NCBI RefSeq assembly: GCF_006151785.1
Contig: NZ_VDDD01000017.1
Location: 1-39,670 of the forward strand
Source of the DNA: Paracoccus marcusii
Lineage (GTDB): Bacteria > Pseudomonadota > Alphaproteobacteria > Rhodobacterales > Rhodobacteraceae
DNA length: 39,670 nt
Direction: 5' to 3'
Shown: positions 30,256-39,031 of the stretch, piece by piece
Position numbering within the stretch: the first letter of the stretch is position 1
Layout of the letters: the number at the start of each line of letters is the position of its first letter
The notes under the pieces: model-generated
The model's input: the letters and a program-made list of their open reading frames with translations, nothing else
Told to the model about the DNA's origin: nothing
Database searches by the model: none
Program-made: the position numbers and the translations under genes

Positions 30256-30270
30256 ACAGATGGCATCTGT
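30256..30270. promoter_or_regulatory. 15-bp inverted repeat in the sdhC leader
   Basis: ACAGATG, G, CATCTGT is a perfect 7-bp inverted repeat with one central base, 100 bp before sdhC and 50 bp after the paired GTGATCAC sites. It may be a second operator. A hairpin with a one-base loop is unlikely in RNA. The rest of 30125-30369 shows no gene. Confidence 0.4.
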
Positions 30271-30369
30271 AGCGTCAAGAACGGCACCAATCGCCAGCCC
30301 GCGCGGCCAGCCCGGTCCCTTCCGGGCCCCTGCGACGGGACAAGCTGAACCGACAAAGGAGGGCCGCCG

Positions 30370-30762
30370 ATGGCCGACGTGAACCGGGGCAACCGGCCCC
30401 TTTCCCCCCATCTTCAGGTCTATCGCCTGCCGATCCCCGCGGTCACCTCGATCCTGACGCGCATCACCGGGCACGCACTGTCGGTGGGCATCCTGCTGCT
30501 GGTCTGGTGGCTGGTCGCCGCAGTCAGCAGCCCCGGCGCCTTCGCCACGGCCGATTGGGTCCTGCGGTCCTGGCTGGGCTTCCTGATCATGACAGCCTCC
30601 ACCTGGGCGCTGTGGTTCCACGCGCTGTCGGGCGTGCGCCACTTGTTCTACGACAACGGCCTGGGCCTTGAGATCGACGAGGCCAAGCGCGGCTCCTGGG
30701 CCATCATCATCGGTTCGGTCGCGCTGACCGTGCTGAGCCTGATCATCTTCTTCATCGGCTGA
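30370..30762 (+). CDS. sdhC: Succinate dehydrogenase cytochrome b556 subunit
   Basis: This membrane anchor of complex II binds heme b and ubiquinone. The 130-residue product has NRPLSPHLQVYRLPIPAVTS with the conserved SPHLQ, ILTRITGHALSVG, and the heme motif HALSGVRHLFYD (His84 as likely axial ligand). Three membrane helices are visible. A strong site AAAGGAGG precedes the start. It opens the sdhCDA-x-x-x-sdhB operon. Confidence 0.95.
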   Translation: MADVNRGNRPLSPHLQVYRLPIPAVTSILTRITGHALSVGILLLVWWLVAAVSSPGAFATADWVLRSWLGFLIMTASTWALWFHALSGVRHLFYDNGLGLEIDEAKRGSWAIIIGSVALTVLSLIIFFIG

Positions 30763-30769
30763 GGGCATC

Positions 30770-31159
30770 ATGCGTTACATCACCCCCCGCAAGGCCGCCC
30801 AGGGTCTGGGCTCTGCCCGCGCCGGCACCGCGCATCACTGGAACATCACGATGAGCAGCTATGCGCTGATCGTGCTGACGCCCTTGTTCCTGATCGCCGT
30901 GGGCGGCGCCATCGGCCTGCCCCAGGATCAGGTCGTGGCCCATTTCGGCCGACCCTTTCCCGGCATCATCACCGCGCTGTTCGTCATCGTAGGCATGATC
31001 CATTTCATTAAGGGCTCTCAGGGCGGGGCAATCGCGGACTATGTCCACGGCACCGCCCAGCAACTGACGATGGTCGCCATCGCGATCTTTGGCTGGGGCG
31101 TGATCGCCGCCGCCATCTTTGCGCTGGCCAAGATGGCCTTCACCCTTCCCGCGATCTGA
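30770..31159 (+). CDS. sdhD: Succinate dehydrogenase membrane anchor subunit
   Basis: The 129-residue product is the second anchor subunit, with three helices and the conserved region [20 protein letters not shown] near residues 75-94, which contains histidines for heme or quinone contact. The N-terminal [20 protein letters not shown] is typical of alphaproteobacterial SdhD. It starts 7 bases after sdhC and ends 7 bases before sdhA. Confidence 0.93.
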   Translation: MRYITPRKAAQGLGSARAGTAHHWNITMSSYALIVLTPLFLIAVGGAIGLPQDQVVAHFGRPFPGIITALFVIVGMIHFIKGSQGGAIADYVHGTAQQLTMVAIAIFGWGVIAAAIFALAKMAFTLPAI

Positions 31160-31166
31160 GGACGAC

Positions 31167-32969
31167 ATGGCAGCTTACGAAACAATCGTTCATGACTATG
31201 ACGTGGTCGTCGTCGGGGCCGGCGGCGCGGGTCTGCGCGCGACGCTCGGCATGGCCGAACAGGGGCTGCGCACGGCCTGCGTGACCAAGGTCTTTCCGAC
31301 GCGCTCGCACACCGTCGCGGCCCAGGGCGGCATCGCCGCGTCGCTGTCCAACATGGGCCCCGACAGCTGGCAGTGGCACATGTACGACACCGTCAAGGGG
31401 TCGGACTGGCTGGGCGACACCGACGCCATGGAATACCTGGCGCGCGAGGCCCCCAAGGCCGTCTACGAGCTTGAGCATTACGGCGTCCCGTTCAGCCGGA
31501 CCGAGGACGGGCGCATCTATCAGCGCCCCTTCGGCGGCCATACCACCGAATACGGCGAAGGCCCCCCGGTCCAGCGCACCTGCGCCGCGGCCGACCGCAC
31601 CGGCCACGCCATCCTGCACACCCTGTACGGCCAGTCGCTGAAGAACAACGCGGAGTTCTTCATCGAATATTTCGCGTTGGACCTGATCATCACCGATGGC
31701 CGCTGCACCGGCGTCGTCTGCTGGAAGCTGGATGACGGCACGATGCACGTCTTCAACGCCAAGATGGTGGTGCTGGCGACCGGCGGCTATGGCCGCGCCT
31801 ATTTCAGCGCGACCAGCGCCCATACCTGCACCGGCGACGGTGGCGGCATGGTCGCCCGCGCGGGCCTGCCGCTGCAGGACATGGAATTCGTGCAGTTCCA
31901 CCCGACCGGCATCTACGGCTCGGGCTGCCTGATCACCGAAGGCGCGCGGGGCGAAGGCGGTTACCTGACGAACTCGGAAGGCGAGCGGTTCATGGAGCGC
32001 TATGCGCCCACTTACAAGGACCTGGCCAGCCGCGACGTCGTCAGCCGCTGCATGACGATGGAGATCCGCGAAGGTCGCGGCGTCGGTCCCGACAAGGACC
32101 ACATCTTCCTGAACCTGATGCACCTGCCGCCGGAGACGCTGGACCTGCGCCTGCCCGGCATCAGTGAAAGCGCCAAGATCTTTGCCGGTGTCGATCTGAC
32201 CCGTGCGCCGATCCCGGTTTTGCCGACGGTTCACTACAACATGGGTGGAATTCCCACGAACTATTGGGGCGAAGTCCTTGCGCCGACGGAAGAAAATCCC
32301 GATGCGATCTTCCCCGGCCTGATGGCCGTGGGCGAGGCTGGCTGTGCGTCGGTGCATGGTGCGAACCGTCTTGGGTCGAACAGCTTGATCGACCTGGTGG
32401 TGTTCGGCCGCGCCGCCGCGATCCGCGCCGGCGAGGTCGTGGACCGTGCCGGTGCCGTTCCCGCAACCAACAAGGCCGAGGTCGACCGCGCGCTGGACCG
32501 TTTCGACGGGCTGCGCCATGCCAAAGGCACCATGGCCACCGCGGAGCTGCGCGACCAGATGCAGCGCACGATGCAGCTGGATGCTGCCGTCTTCCGCACC
32601 GACAAGACCCTGGCCGAGGGCGTGGTCAAGATGGAGGGCATCGCGGGCAAGATGGATGACATCAAGGTCACCGATCGCGGATTGATCTGGAACACGGACC
32701 TGATGGAAACGTTGGAGCTGACCAACCTGATGCCCAACGCCCTGACAACGATCGTCGCGGCCGAGGCCCGCAAGGAGAGCCGCGGCGCCCATGCGCACGA
32801 GGATTACCCTGAGCGGGATGACGCCAACTGGCGCAAGCATTCGCTTGCCTGGGTCGATGGGAACAAGGTTAAACTGGCCTACCGCCCCGTCCACCTGGAG
32901 CCGTTGACCACGGCCGAGGAAGGCGGGATCGACCTGCAAAAGATCGCTCCGAAGAAAAGGGTTTACTGA
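31167..32969 (+). CDS. sdhA: Succinate dehydrogenase flavoprotein subunit
   Basis: SdhA oxidises succinate to fumarate on covalently bound FAD. The 600-residue product has the nucleotide fold [20 protein letters not shown] and the FAD attachment motif [16 protein letters not shown] (His48). [20 protein letters not shown] and [19 protein letters not shown] at the active site follow, then [18 protein letters not shown] and [20 protein letters not shown]. Length is normal. The start at 31167 is preceded by GAGGACGAC; the frame is open upstream into sdhD only. Its stop overlaps the next gene (TGATG). Confidence 0.98.
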   Translation: MAAYETIVHDYDVVVVGAGGAGLRATLGMAEQGLRTACVTKVFPTRSHTVAAQGGIAASLSNMGPDSWQWHMYDTVKGSDWLGDTDAMEYLAREAPKAVYELEHYGVPFSRTEDGRIYQRPFGGHTTEYGEGPPVQRTCAAADRTGHAILHTLYGQSLKNNAEFFIEYFALDLIITDGRCTGVVCWKLDDGTMHVFNAKMVVLATGGYGRAYFSATSAHTCTGDGGGMVARAGLPLQDMEFVQFHPTGIYGSGCLITEGARGEGGYLTNSEGERFMERYAPTYKDLASRDVVSRCMTMEIREGRGVGPDKDHIFLNLMHLPPETLDLRLPGISESAKIFAGVDLTRAPIPVLPTVHYNMGGIPTNYWGEVLAPTEENPDAIFPGLMAVGEAGCASVHGANRLGSNSLIDLVVFGRAAAIRAGEVVDRAGAVPATNKAEVDRALDRFDGLRHAKGTMATAELRDQMQRTMQLDAAVFRTDKTLAEGVVKMEGIAGKMDDIKVTDRGLIWNTDLMETLELTNLMPNALTTIVAAEARKESRGAHAHEDYPERDDANWRKHSLAWVDGNKVKLAYRPVHLEPLTTAEEGGIDLQKIAPKKRVY

Positions 32970-33337
32970 TGCGCTTCAATCTCATCGCCGCTTTCGGCAT
33001 TGCCGCCGCCACCCTGGCGGGCTGCGTCGCCCCGGTCCCCATGACCGGCCCCGCCGTGCCGACCGCCCCCGGCGTCGCGCCCGCGCCGACCGTGCTGGAC
33101 GCGGCGTCGCGCCAGATCGCCCGCAACGTCGTCGACAGCGAGATGCAGCGCCGCCTGCCGGGCGTCAATGTCACGCCCTATACCGACTGCGTGGTCAACA
33201 ACGCCTCGACCGCCGAGCTGATCGACATCGCGCAGATGTCGCGCTCGGGCGTGACCGGCACCGCCGACAGCGTGGCCGCGATCGTGTCGCGTCCGGCGAC
33301 GACGCAGTGCATCGCCGCCGCGGCGCGCACGGCGTGA
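32969..33337 (+). CDS. Small lipoprotein of unknown function in the sdh operon (1)
   Basis: The 122-residue product has a lipoprotein signal (LIAAFGIAAATLAGC, Cys19), an alanine/proline/valine-rich linker, and a domain with NVVDSEMQRRLPGVNVTPYT, DCVVNNASTAELIDIAQM and ATTQCIAAAARTA. The two cysteines of the mature part could form a disulfide. It overlaps the sdhA stop by TGATG, so it is translated with sdhA. No known domain is seen. Confidence 0.78.
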   Translation: MRFNLIAAFGIAAATLAGCVAPVPMTGPAVPTAPGVAPAPTVLDAASRQIARNVVDSEMQRRLPGVNVTPYTDCVVNNASTAELIDIAQMSRSGVTGTADSVAAIVSRPATTQCIAAAARTA

Positions 33338-33341
33338 TCTG

Positions 33342-33656
33342 ATGATCGCGCGGGCAATCTTCGTGGGTCTGCTGCCTGTGGTGGCGGCCTGCGGTCCGGT
33401 CCCGGTGGACCAGGCCGAACGAAGCTGCCTGCGCGACGCCGAAATGGCCGAACGCCCGCGCGGGAGTATCGCGATGGGTGTCGGCTCGGGGTCGGGGGGC
33501 ACGCGTGGCTTTGGCAGCGTCGAGCTGGAGATCAGTAGCGACTACATCCGCGGCCGCGATCCGTCCGACGTCTTCAACCGCTGCGTCCAGCGCCGGTCGG
33601 GCCAGATGCCCGAGCGCGCGCTGGCCGACCAGCCCGGCTGGCGGGGGACGCCGTGA
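33342..33656 (+). CDS. Small lipoprotein of unknown function in the sdh operon (2)
   Basis: The 104-residue product starts MIARAIFVGLLPVVAACGPV, a lipobox with Cys17. The mature part has SCLRDAEMAERPRG, a glycine/serine-rich stretch, and DPSDVFNRCVQRRSGQMP. A cysteine pair is again present (SCL and NRC). It begins 4 bases after the previous gene and overlaps the next one (GTGA). The short form and Cys spacing resemble other small alphaproteobacterial lipoproteins, but I know no function. Confidence 0.72.
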   Translation: MIARAIFVGLLPVVAACGPVPVDQAERSCLRDAEMAERPRGSIAMGVGSGSGGTRGFGSVELEISSDYIRGRDPSDVFNRCVQRRSGQMPERALADQPGWRGTP

Positions 33657-34477
33657 GCCGTCCGCTGTTCCTGCATGTCGGCGTCCAGAAGACCGGTACC
33701 ACCAGCCTGCAACGGTTCCTGCGCCGTTCGGCCCCGGTGCTGGCGGACGCGGTCGTGATCCGCACGCCCGAGGAGGGGACGCCGATGCGTCCGCTTGGAC
33801 GTGCGGCCATCGCATGCAGCCTTGCCCCCGACGATGATCACCGCGCCACGCTGGTCTCGACGTTCGAGACGGTGCTGGACGGTCTGCCGGACGACGACCG
33901 CCCGGTGATCCTGTCCCATGAGAATCTGGCCGGCGCGATGCCCGGCAACGGCGGAGAGACCCGTCTGTTCCCGGCACTGCCCGCGATGCTGGCGACGCTG
34001 GTGCAGGTCGCGGCCGATCGCGGCTTTGCCCCGCATGTGGTGGTCTATACCCGTCGGATGACGGCGTGGCTTCCGTCGGTCTGGGCGCAGGCCGTGCGCA
34101 CCGACGGCTATGCCTTGACGCTGCCCGAATTCCGCGCGCAGACGTCCGAACTGCCCGGATGGGGCGACCTGCTGCGGCGGTTGGACGGCGCGCTGTCGTC
34201 TGTTCCTGTTACCCGGCTGCGTTTGGAGGACGAGGCGGACGCCGATCGTCCCGGCCGTCAGCTGCTGTCGCTGGTGGGTGTCCCTGATGCGCGTTTGGAC
34301 GCATTGCCGCCGCTGGAATCCCGCGCGATGGAGCGTCTGACGCCCGGCGCCACTGAATTCCTGCGCCGCCTGAACGGGCTGGCGCTGAACCCTCATGCCC
34401 GCGACCGGGTGGCCGATCTGGTGGCCCGGTCGCAACCCCTGTTTGCGGCCCATGTGCCGTCCGAAGGCACTCTCTGA
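33653..34477 (+). CDS. Sulfotransferase-fold protein inside the sdh operon
   Basis: The 274-residue product has the PAPS-binding loop pattern FLHVGVQKTGTTSLQRFL (residues 6-23, Lys13) and a second site VVYTRRMTAWLPSVW with Arg134 and Ser142, as in the 3'-phosphate-binding motif of sulfotransferases. ILSHENLAG lies between. It is probably soluble. The substrate is unknown; such proteins may modify polysaccharides, lipids or small molecules. The start is GTG at 33653, overlapping the previous stop (GTGA). sdhB follows after 12 bases, so its expression is tied to complex II. Nothing in codon use or GC content suggests recent transfer. Confidence 0.75.
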   Translation: MSRPLFLHVGVQKTGTTSLQRFLRRSAPVLADAVVIRTPEEGTPMRPLGRAAIACSLAPDDDHRATLVSTFETVLDGLPDDDRPVILSHENLAGAMPGNGGETRLFPALPAMLATLVQVAADRGFAPHVVVYTRRMTAWLPSVWAQAVRTDGYALTLPEFRAQTSELPGWGDLLRRLDGALSSVPVTRLRLEDEADADRPGRQLLSLVGVPDARLDALPPLESRAMERLTPGATEFLRRLNGLALNPHARDRVADLVARSQPLFAAHVPSEGTL

Positions 34478-34489
34478 AAGGAGCTACCC

Positions 34490-35269
34490 ATGGTCCAGTT
34501 CACCCTGCCCAAGAACAGTCAGATCCGCGTCGGCAAGACCTGGCCCAAGCCCGAGGGCGCAACCAACGTAAAGAAGTTCAAGATCTATCGGTGGGACCCC
34601 GAGACTGGCGAGAATCCGCGTCTGGACACGTATTTCGTCGATCTGGACAAGTGCGGGCCGATGATGCTGGACGCCCTGATCAAGATCAAGGCAGAGATCG
34701 ACCCGACCCTGTCCTTCCGCCGGTCCTGCCGCGAGGGGATCTGCGGGTCCTGCGCGATGGTGATCGACGGCGGCAACAAGCTGGCCTGCATCTTCGGCAT
34801 CGACGAGGTCAAGGGCGACGTCGCGATCTATCCGTTGCCGCACATGCCGGTGGTCAAGGACCTGGTGCCGGACCTGACGCATTTCTATGCGCAGCACGCG
34901 TCCGTGAACCCCTATCTGCAGACCAAGACGCCGACCCCCGGCAAGGAGTGGAGGCAGTCGATCGAGGACCGCAAGAAGCTGGACGGATTGTACGAGTGCA
35001 TCCTGTGCGCCTCCTGTTCGACGGCCTGCCCGTCGTACTGGTGGAACGGCGATCGGTACCTGGGGCCGGCCGCGCTGCTGCACGCCTATCGCTGGATCAT
35101 CGACTCGCGCGACGAGGCGACGGGCGAGCGTTTGGACGAGCTTGAGGATCCCTTCAAGCTGTATCGCTGCCACACGATCATGAACTGCACCAACACCTGC
35201 CCCAAGGGGTTGAACCCCGCCAAGGCCATCGCGTCGATCAAGCACATGATGGTGGAACGCGCGGTCTGA
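34490..35269 (+). CDS. sdhB: Succinate dehydrogenase iron-sulfur subunit
   Basis: SdhB passes electrons from FAD to quinone through three iron-sulfur clusters. The 259-residue product has the [2Fe-2S] ligands [10 protein letters not shown] with Cys100 (Cys80, 85, 88, 100). The [4Fe-4S] and [3Fe-4S] ligands are in [17 protein letters not shown] (Cys170, 173, 176, 180) and [18 protein letters not shown] (Cys227, 233, 237). The start has AAAGGAGC upstream. It is the last gene of the operon, separated from sdhA by three small genes, and is followed by hairpins and a strong terminator. Confidence 0.98.
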   Translation: MVQFTLPKNSQIRVGKTWPKPEGATNVKKFKIYRWDPETGENPRLDTYFVDLDKCGPMMLDALIKIKAEIDPTLSFRRSCREGICGSCAMVIDGGNKLACIFGIDEVKGDVAIYPLPHMPVVKDLVPDLTHFYAQHASVNPYLQTKTPTPGKEWRQSIEDRKKLDGLYECILCASCSTACPSYWWNGDRYLGPAALLHAYRWIIDSRDEATGERLDELEDPFKLYRCHTIMNCTNTCPKGLNPAKAIASIKHMMVERAV

Positions 35270-35288
35270 TTGCGTCCCGCGACGGCCG

Positions 35289-35341
35289 GCGGGGGGCCAG
35301 CCCCCCGCACCCCCCGCCGAGGGGACGTGCCGTCCCCTCGG
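35289..35341. repeat. Two GC-rich hairpins after sdhB
   Basis: GCGGGGGG/CCCCCCGC (35289-35308, loop CCAG) and CCGAGGGGACG/CGTCCCCTCGG (35317-35341, loop TGC) are perfect stems of 8 and 11 bp in a row. They lie between the sdhB stop and the terminator at 35373. They may protect the message end. Similar GC-rich intergenic strings are common in Rhodobacteraceae by memory. Confidence 0.5.
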
Positions 35342-35372
35342 GCTCCCCTGCGGCAGGGCGGACATACAAAGA

Positions 35373-35402
35373 CGGCCCGGAGAGCAATCTCCGGGCCGTT
35401 TT
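35373..35402. terminator. Bidirectional terminator between sdhB and glyS
   Basis: CGGCCCGGAGA (35373-35383), loop GCAA, TCTCCGGGCCG (35388-35398) is an 11-bp perfect stem followed by TTTT on the plus strand. On the minus strand the stem is followed by TCTTTG. It fits the end of the sdh operon and of the glyS transcript, which stops 14 bases away. Confidence 0.88.
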
Positions 35403-35415
35403 CGTTTGGGGGGCT

Positions 35416-37527
35416 TTAGCCTTCGATGCGGGTGAAGTCGGCGATCTGGCGACCGGCTTCGCGGATGCGGGACAGCAGGTTCAGGCGGTTGCGCCGGACG
35501 ATCTGGCTGTCGGTGTTGACCTGCACGGCCTCGAAGAACGCGTCGATCGGCGTGCGCAGGGCTGCGATGGCGGTCATGGCTGCGGGGAAGTCCTGCCTGG
35601 CCATGGCGTGGCGGATCGCCGGTTCGGCGGTGTCCAACGCGGTGAAGAGGGCGCGTTCCTGGTCCGTCTCGGCGAACTTGACGTCGGCGCCGAAGCTGTA
35701 TTCGACGCCGTCCTTCTCCTCGGCCTGGGCCAGGATATTGCCGGCGCGTTTCAGGCCCTGGGTCAGGTTGCGGCCGTCCTCAGTCGCCAGCATCGCGTTC
35801 AGTGCGGTAGTGCGGGCCACCACGCGGACCAAGTCGTCATTGCCCTCCTGCGCCAGCACCGCGTCGATGATGTCGTGGCGGATGCTCTGATCGCGCAGAT
35901 AGACCTTCAGGCGGTCGTGGAGGAAGGAGAGGAGGTCCCGCAAATATTGGTCAGGAGATGGGCCGACGATCCCGCTGTCGCTTTCGGCGTGCAACATGTC
36001 GGACTTCCGCACCATTGTCGACATGACGCTCTGAAGGGGCACAGTGAGGTTGTTCCCGACGATCAGCCGGATCACCCCCAAGGCCGCCCGTCGCAGTGCG
36101 AAGGGGTCCTTCGACCCGGTCGGCTTTTCGTCGATGGCCCAGAACCCCGTCAGCGTATCCATCTTGTCGGCCAGCGCCACGGCGACCGAGACCGGCGCGG
36201 TGGGCACCGCGTCGGAGGGGCCGAGGGGCGAGTAGTGGTCGCGGGCGGCGTCGGCGACCGCCGCGGGTTCGCCGGCCTCGAGCGCGTAGTAGCGGCCCAT
36301 CGTGCCCTGCAGTTCGGGGAACTCTCCGACCATGGCCGAGCGCAGGTCCAGCTTGGCCAGGCGCGCGGCGCGTTCGGCCTGATCGGGATCGGCGCCGACC
36401 AAGGGAGCGATTTCGCGGGCCAGGGCCGCGATGCGTTCGATCCGGTCGGCCTGCGAGCCGAGCTTGTTGTGGAAGGTGACCGAAGCCAGGCCCGCGGCCC
36501 AGGCCGCCATTCCTGATTTCGCCTCGCGTAGGTCGTTTTCCCAGAAGAACGCCGCGTCCGACAGGCGCGCGGCCAGGACGCGCTGGTTGCCGGCCAGGAT
36601 CGTCGCGCCGTCGTCGGGCGTCTGGATGTTGGCGACGGTCACGAACCCTTCGATCCGGCCCGTTGACGGATTGCGGGCCGAGAAGAACTTCTGGTGCTCC
36701 TTCATCGAGGTCTGCAGCACCTCGGGGGGCAGGGCCAGAAAGCGGTCCTCGATCACGCCCATCAGGGGCACGGGCCATTCGACCAGGCCCGCGACCTCGG
36801 CCAGCAGGGCGTCGTCGGGGACGATCTGCCAGCCGCGTGCAAAGGCCAGGTTGTCGGCCTGCGACCGGATCTCGGCGGCGCGCTCCTGGGTGTCCAGCAT
36901 CACGCGGGCGCGGCGCAGCTTGGCGGCATAGTCGTCAAAGCCGCTGACCGTGAACACGTCGGGCGCCATGAAGCGGTGGCCGCGGGTGGTGTTGCCCGCT
37001 GCAATGCCGTCGACGGTCAGCGGCACAACGGTCGCGCCGGCCTCGTCCGACAGGATGCACAGGATCGAATGCAGCGGGCGCACCCACCGCAGGCTGCCCG
37101 ACCCCCACCGCATGGATTTGGGCCAGGGGAAATTGCGGATTGTCGTCTCCAGCACTTCGGCCACGATGTCGGCGGCGGGGCGGCCGGGCTTGGTGACGGT
37201 CGCGTACCAGACCTGGCCCTTCTTGTCGTCGCGGGCCTGCAGCTGGTCGCGGGTCAGCCCGGTGGATCGCAAAAAGCCCTCCAGCGCGGCATCGGGGGCG
37301 TCGGTGCGGGGGCCCTTGCGGTCCTCATGCGTGGTAGGGCTGGCGGCGGTCAGGCCCTCGACCGCCAGGGCCAGGCGGCGCGGCGTGCTGAAGGTACCTG
37401 CGCTGGCATAGGTCAGGCCGGCCTGAACCAGGCCATCGGTCACCAGGCGCTTGAGGTCCTCGCGCGCGCGGGCCTGCATGCGGGCGGGAATTTCCTCCGA
37501 GAAAAGCTCGATCAGCAGGTCGGGCAT
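35416..37527 (-). CDS. glyS: Glycyl-tRNA synthetase beta subunit
   Basis: This is the large subunit of the bacterial alpha2beta2 glycyl-tRNA synthetase, contributing tRNA binding. The 703-residue product has PDLLIELFSEEIPARMQARA, RWVRPLHSILCIL, GHRFMAPDVFTV, EVAGLVEWPVPLMGVIEDRF, MKEHQKFFSARN, and the anticodon-binding C-terminal part. Length is normal for the family. The start at 37527 overlaps the previous gene stop (TGATG). It shares the transcript with glyQ and the small gene between them. Confidence 0.97.
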   Translation of the reverse strand: MPDLLIELFSEEIPARMQARAREDLKRLVTDGLVQAGLTYASAGTFSTPRRLALAVEGLTAASPTTHEDRKGPRTDAPDAALEGFLRSTGLTRDQLQARDDKKGQVWYATVTKPGRPAADIVAEVLETTIRNFPWPKSMRWGSGSLRWVRPLHSILCILSDEAGATVVPLTVDGIAAGNTTRGHRFMAPDVFTVSGFDDYAAKLRRARVMLDTQERAAEIRSQADNLAFARGWQIVPDDALLAEVAGLVEWPVPLMGVIEDRFLALPPEVLQTSMKEHQKFFSARNPSTGRIEGFVTVANIQTPDDGATILAGNQRVLAARLSDAAFFWENDLREAKSGMAAWAAGLASVTFHNKLGSQADRIERIAALAREIAPLVGADPDQAERAARLAKLDLRSAMVGEFPELQGTMGRYYALEAGEPAAVADAARDHYSPLGPSDAVPTAPVSVAVALADKMDTLTGFWAIDEKPTGSKDPFALRRAALGVIRLIVGNNLTVPLQSVMSTMVRKSDMLHAESDSGIVGPSPDQYLRDLLSFLHDRLKVYLRDQSIRHDIIDAVLAQEGNDDLVRVVARTTALNAMLATEDGRNLTQGLKRAGNILAQAEEKDGVEYSFGADVKFAETDQERALFTALDTAEPAIRHAMARQDFPAAMTAIAALRTPIDAFFEAVQVNTDSQIVRRNRLNLLSRIREAGRQIADFTRIEG

Positions 37528-38003
37528 CAGTCCATCACTCCGCGTTCCGGGGTCTTGTCGTTGTATTGGTGCCAGCCGTAGACGCGGCCGTCGGGATAGA
37601 CGGCCAGTACGCGGTCCACGTCGGGGCGGATCTCGCTGACCGACAGCACGGCGCGGGCGGCGCCGCTTTCCAGGTCGCCGCCGATCCGCGCTGCGTCGAA
37701 GCAGGCGAACCAGCCGGGCGCGTTCAGGGGCGTGGCGCCGTCAAAGGGCAGGGCGTCGGCGGGAACCGTGTCCACCGTGGCGCAGGCGCGCCAGCGCAGC
37801 GGGCTGCTGTCGGCGTCGATCCCCTCGAACCCGGTCAGGGTCAGGGGTCGTTCGCCGGCAGGGGTGGTCACCGCGATGGCGGCATCGGGGCCGTTCGGGT
37901 CGATCGGGTCATAGTATAGGTATTCCTGCGCGTACCACATGCCCGCGCCCGCGGCGATGGTGCTGCCCAGCAGGGCCAGCGCCGCGACCTTGCCCCAGTT
38001 CAC
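37527..38003 (-). CDS. DUF6446-like membrane-anchored protein between glyQ and glyS
   Basis: The 158-residue product has one N-terminal hydrophobic segment ([20 protein letters not shown]) and a periplasmic-looking domain with [48 protein letters not shown] and [15 protein letters not shown]. From memory this matches the family named DUF6446 in Rhodobacteraceae; not verified. The start is GTG at 38003, overlapping the glyQ stop (GTGA). Its stop overlaps the glyS start (TGATG). Two mature-domain cysteines (ACAT, FACF) could form a disulfide. No function is known. Confidence 0.75.
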   Translation of the reverse strand: MNWGKVAALALLGSTIAAGAGMWYAQEYLYYDPIDPNGPDAAIAVTTPAGERPLTLTGFEGIDADSSPLRWRACATVDTVPADALPFDGATPLNAPGWFACFDAARIGGDLESGAARAVLSVSEIRPDVDRVLAVYPDGRVYGWHQYNDKTPERGVMD

Positions 38004-38923
38004 GCGGGCGACCCCGCCGCATCGGTGGTCAGGAACAGATCGGCGCAGCCCTTGGCCAGCGCCCGAACCCGGCCGATATAGGCCTGGCGTTCCGTGACCG
38101 AGATCACACCGCGCGCGTCCAGCAGGTTGAACAGGTGGCTGGCCTTGATCGCCTGGTCATAGGCGGGATGCGCCATCGGGATGGTGCGGCCCGCGCCGTC
38201 GGTGCGGTCGGCGGCCAGGATGCGGGCGCATTCGGCCTCGGCGTCCTTGAAATGCTGGAACAGCATGTCCGTGTCGGCCTGGTCGAAGTTCCAGCGCGAG
38301 TATTCCTGTTCGGTCTGGCGGAAGATGTCGCCATAGGTCAGCGCGATCGGGCTGTCCGGGTCGTTGAAGGGCATGTCCATCACGTGTTCCGCGCCCAGCA
38401 CGTACATGGCCAGGCGTTCCAGGCCATAGGTTAGCTCTCCGGAGACGGGGCGGCAGTCATGACCGCCGACCTGCTGGAAGTAGGTGAACTGGCTGACCTC
38501 CATGCCGTCGCACCAGACCTCCCAGCCCAGGCCCCATGCGCCGAGCGTAGGCGATTCCCAGTCATCCTCGACGAAGCGGACGTCATGGACCATCGGGTCC
38601 AGTCCGATGGCGCGCAGGCTGCCCAGATACAGCTCCTGCAGGTCGGGGGGCGACGGTTTGATGATGACCTGGAACTGATAGTAGTGCTGCAGGCGGTTGG
38701 GGTTCTCTCCGTACCGGCCATCGGTGGGGCGGCGCGACGGCTGGACATAGGCCGCGGCCCAGGCCCGCGATCCAAGAGAGCGCAGCGTGGTCCCGGGGTG
38801 GAACGTCCCGGCGCCCACCTCCATGTCATAGGGCTGCAGGACGGCGCAGCCCTGGCCTGCCCAATAGGTCTGCAGCGCCAAGATGATCTCCTGGAAACTG
38901 CGGGGTCGGTTGGGGCTGGTCAT
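38000..38923 (-). CDS. glyQ: Glycyl-tRNA synthetase alpha subunit
   Basis: The alpha subunit carries the class II catalytic site for glycine activation. The 307-residue product has [79 protein letters not shown] and [13 protein letters not shown]. The start at 38923 is preceded by AAGGATGGCCCG; the frame extends to 38986 without similarity. It is the first gene of the glyQ-DUF6446-glyS transcript and is divergent from the gene at the right edge. Confidence 0.97.
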   Translation of the reverse strand: MTSPNRPRSFQEIILALQTYWAGQGCAVLQPYDMEVGAGTFHPGTTLRSLGSRAWAAAYVQPSRRPTDGRYGENPNRLQHYYQFQVIIKPSPPDLQELYLGSLRAIGLDPMVHDVRFVEDDWESPTLGAWGLGWEVWCDGMEVSQFTYFQQVGGHDCRPVSGELTYGLERLAMYVLGAEHVMDMPFNDPDSPIALTYGDIFRQTEQEYSRWNFDQADTDMLFQHFKDAEAECARILAADRTDGAGRTIPMAHPAYDQAIKASHLFNLLDARGVISVTERQAYIGRVRALAKGCADLFLTTDAAGSPA

Positions 38924-39031
38924 CGGGCCATCCTTTTGCGTAGATCGGGCAAGGCGTCTTCTAGGCGCGCGATGCAACAGGGTCAATGAAGGCCCGACGG
39001 CGGGCAGGACACCCGCGACAGGATGGACAGG

